DNA from: Firmicutes bacterium UBA1393
Lineage (GTDB): Bacteria; Bacillota; DTU025
Length of the DNA: 6,368 nucleotides
Reading direction: 5' to 3'
Assembly: GCA_002305255.1 (NCBI GenBank)
Contig: DBQN01000029.1
Location: forward strand, 18,091-24,458
Numbering within the stretch: position 1 is the stretch's first letter; the number at the start of each line of letters is the position of its first letter. The notes under the pieces were generated by a model. It saw only the letters and a list, made by a program, of their open reading frames with translations. It was not told the DNA's origin and did no database searches. A program made the translations under genes and the position numbers. Positions 4,890 to 6,368 of the stretch are shown piece by piece.

Positions 4890-6368
4890 TCAATGCTTGC
4901 CCACTGCCATCCTAATGAACGGGCTGGGCCCGCGGGGTTTGCCCTCGTTCTGGGCGTGGCCGGTGAGGATCAGGCGCTCGCGCGCGCGGGTGACGGCCAC
5001 GTAGAATATGCGCAGCTCTTCGTCGGCGTGGCCGCTTGCCACGGATGGGAACGACGGGAACTCGTTTTCTGATAGACCGGCCACGAACACCGTGTCGAAT
5101 TCCAATCCTTTAGACTGGTGTACGCTGAGCACGCGCACGAGCTCGCCGTTGGGGTCAAGGCGGTCGACGTTGCGAGACATGGCCGCCGTCTCGAGGATCG
5201 CCGTGAGGGATGTGATCGGGTCGAGCGTCAGGTCGTCTCTGTCAGCGAACCATGCGGCGAGTTCGCGCAAGTTGTTCATGCGTTCAGGATCGTCGAGGTA
5301 GTAGTCTGACAACCCCGACCCCTCCAGCACCGCTCCGAGCAACTGCGGCGGGCGCACGCGTTCGGCCAGATCCCGCAGGCCGGCCACTTCGTTGGCCAGG
5401 GGCAGGAATGCCTCGCCTACCTCCTTGACCACCTTCGCCCTGGTGGCGGACCCCTGGCGCACGAACGGCGCCAGCCGGGCCAGCAGCGCGACGGTGGCGT
5501 TCACGTCGTCGGGGGCACGATGGGTGGGCTTGAACTCGATTTCGAGCAGCTTGACCAGGGCTTCGAGGGTCCGGTCATCGGTGTCGATGAACCGCCTGGC
5601 CATCTCAAGGGTGTCGGCAGTCTCCGGGGTGTCGAACGCAATGCCGCAGCGCCGGCAACCGGCCCTCAGCATCCTGAGGTCGAAGCCTACGTTGTGCCCG
5701 ACGAGCAGGGCGCCGTGGGAGAACTTCAGGAATCTGCTGAGTACGTCGGCGGGCTGCCCCCCGCGGGCGGCGAGGTAGCCATCTGACAGGCCATGGATGG
5801 CTTCGGACTCGCCCACGGGCCTGGAGTTGCGTATGTACTCGTGGAACCGGGCCACCGGCTGCCCCCTGAGCAGGAGCACCGCGGCGATCTCGACGATCTC
5901 GTCGTCGGCGGCGTTGAAGCCGGTGGTCTCAGTGTCGAACACCACTATCGAACCCTGGTCGAGCGCCTTGAGGAGCCCGCCGAAGGGCTCACCATGGGTG
6001 AAGGTGGACGTGTTGCCCATGTCGGCCAGTCTCAAACCCACATCTTCGGCACTCTCAACGCGCTTGATGGCTTCTCTATCGATCTGCCTGGCCGGCCGCT
6101 GCACCATGCGGCGGAAGCTGCGGCCATCGGCGGCGTTGAGCAGGTAGTTGAGACGGGCAGTGGTGTCTTTGACCTCCTGGTGACGGAAGAACTCGAGCTG
6201 ATCGACGGTGAAGTGGGGCACGCCGGCCTCGGTCAGCGCCTCCGACACCACCGCCGCGCGCTTGTTCGTTCGGGCCAGCACTCCTATGCGCCCCAGGCAC
6301 AGAGGCCTGGAGGCGCTGCGGGCGGCCGCGATCATGGCATCGAGCTGGCGCGCGATCCAGGCGGCCTC
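4890..6368 (-). CDS. UvrD/PcrA-type helicase with an inserted DEDDh 3'-5' exonuclease domain (N-terminus off the window)
   Basis: C-terminal part of a 3'-5' superfamily 1 DNA helicase; 492 residues are visible, numbered from the window edge, and the frame is open through 6368 (EAAWIARQLDAM precedes the first ATG). The ATP-binding 1A domain with Walker A and B lies outside. Visible: motif IV area (28-35, IGVLARTN); 2B entry (FFRHQEVKD, 60-68, then RPARQIDREAI); motif V (VLSVHQSKGLEFDTVFVAG, about 413-431); motif VI (EELRIFYVAVTRARERLIL, 450-468). Inside 2B, at about 141-300, sits a full DnaQ-like exonuclease: ExoI VFDTETTGF (Asp145, Glu147), IHGLSD (191-196), ExoII GHNVGFDL (Asp230), DTLEMARRF, and ExoIII HRAPDD (His283, Asp288). 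All five catalytic residues are present, so the nuclease is predicted active. The protein stops soon after motif VI, without the long C-terminal tail of PcrA. The likely role is DNA unwinding coupled to 3' end trimming, in repair or defence. Confidence 0.93.
   Translation of the reverse strand, partial: EAAWIARQLDAMIAAARSASRPLCLGRIGVLARTNKRAAVVSEALTEAGVPHFTVDQLEFFRHQEVKDTTARLNYLLNAADGRSFRRMVQRPARQIDREAIKRVESAEDVGLRLADMGNTSTFTHGEPFGGLLKALDQGSIVVFDTETTGFNAADDEIVEIAAVLLLRGQPVARFHEYIRNSRPVGESEAIHGLSDGYLAARGGQPADVLSRFLKFSHGALLVGHNVGFDLRMLRAGCRRCGIAFDTPETADTLEMARRFIDTDDRTLEALVKLLEIEFKPTHRAPDDVNATVALLARLAPFVRQGSATRAKVVKEVGEAFLPLANEVAGLRDLAERVRPPQLLGAVLEGSGLSDYYLDDPERMNNLRELAAWFADRDDLTLDPITSLTAILETAAMSRNVDRLDPNGELVRVLSVHQSKGLEFDTVFVAGLSENEFPSFPSVASGHADEELRIFYVAVTRARERLILTGHAQNEGKPRGPSPFIRMAVGKH

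Overview
The window reads as bacterial chromosomal DNA of moderately high GC. Every gene I can support lies on the minus strand, so the natural reading order is from position 6368 down to 1. GTG starts are common and Shine-Dalgarno sites are strong (AGGAGG-type). The exonuclease domain in the helicase resembles the PolC/DinG-type proofreading exonucleases of Gram-positive bacteria. A high-GC Bacillota-like lineage is a reasonable guess, but nothing here fixes the taxonomy.

Right half (6368 to 4005): the C-terminal 492 residues of a UvrD/PcrA-type superfamily 1 helicase. It carries a complete DEDDh 3'-5' exonuclease domain inserted in its 2B region. About 30 bases downstream and probably co-transcribed is a 284-residue protein. 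Its N-terminal half looks like the DNA sulfur-binding domains of ScoMcrA-type modification-dependent restriction proteins. Its C-terminal domain is HNH-like, keeping the Cys-x2-Cys and Cys-x2-His zinc knuckles but lacking the usual catalytic His and Asn. The pair could be a DNA-processing or defence module; that is inference.

Middle (4004 to 3512): about 490 bases without a confident gene. It holds an 8-bp perfect inverted repeat, a weak promoter-like sequence, and a 49-codon reading frame with a consensus ribosome-binding site that ends 5 bases before the next gene.

Left half (3511 to 1): a tightly packed ABC importer operon in the order substrate-binding protein, ATPase, permease. It belongs to the class usually labelled iron(III), polyamine or organophosphate import. 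The permease is a fused two-domain protein cut off by the window edge. The binding protein lacks the adjacent tyrosines typical of iron-binding FbpA/FutA proteins, so iron should not be assumed. The three proteins would act together: a secreted or periplasmic binding protein delivers solute to the permease, and ATP hydrolysis by the ATPase drives import.
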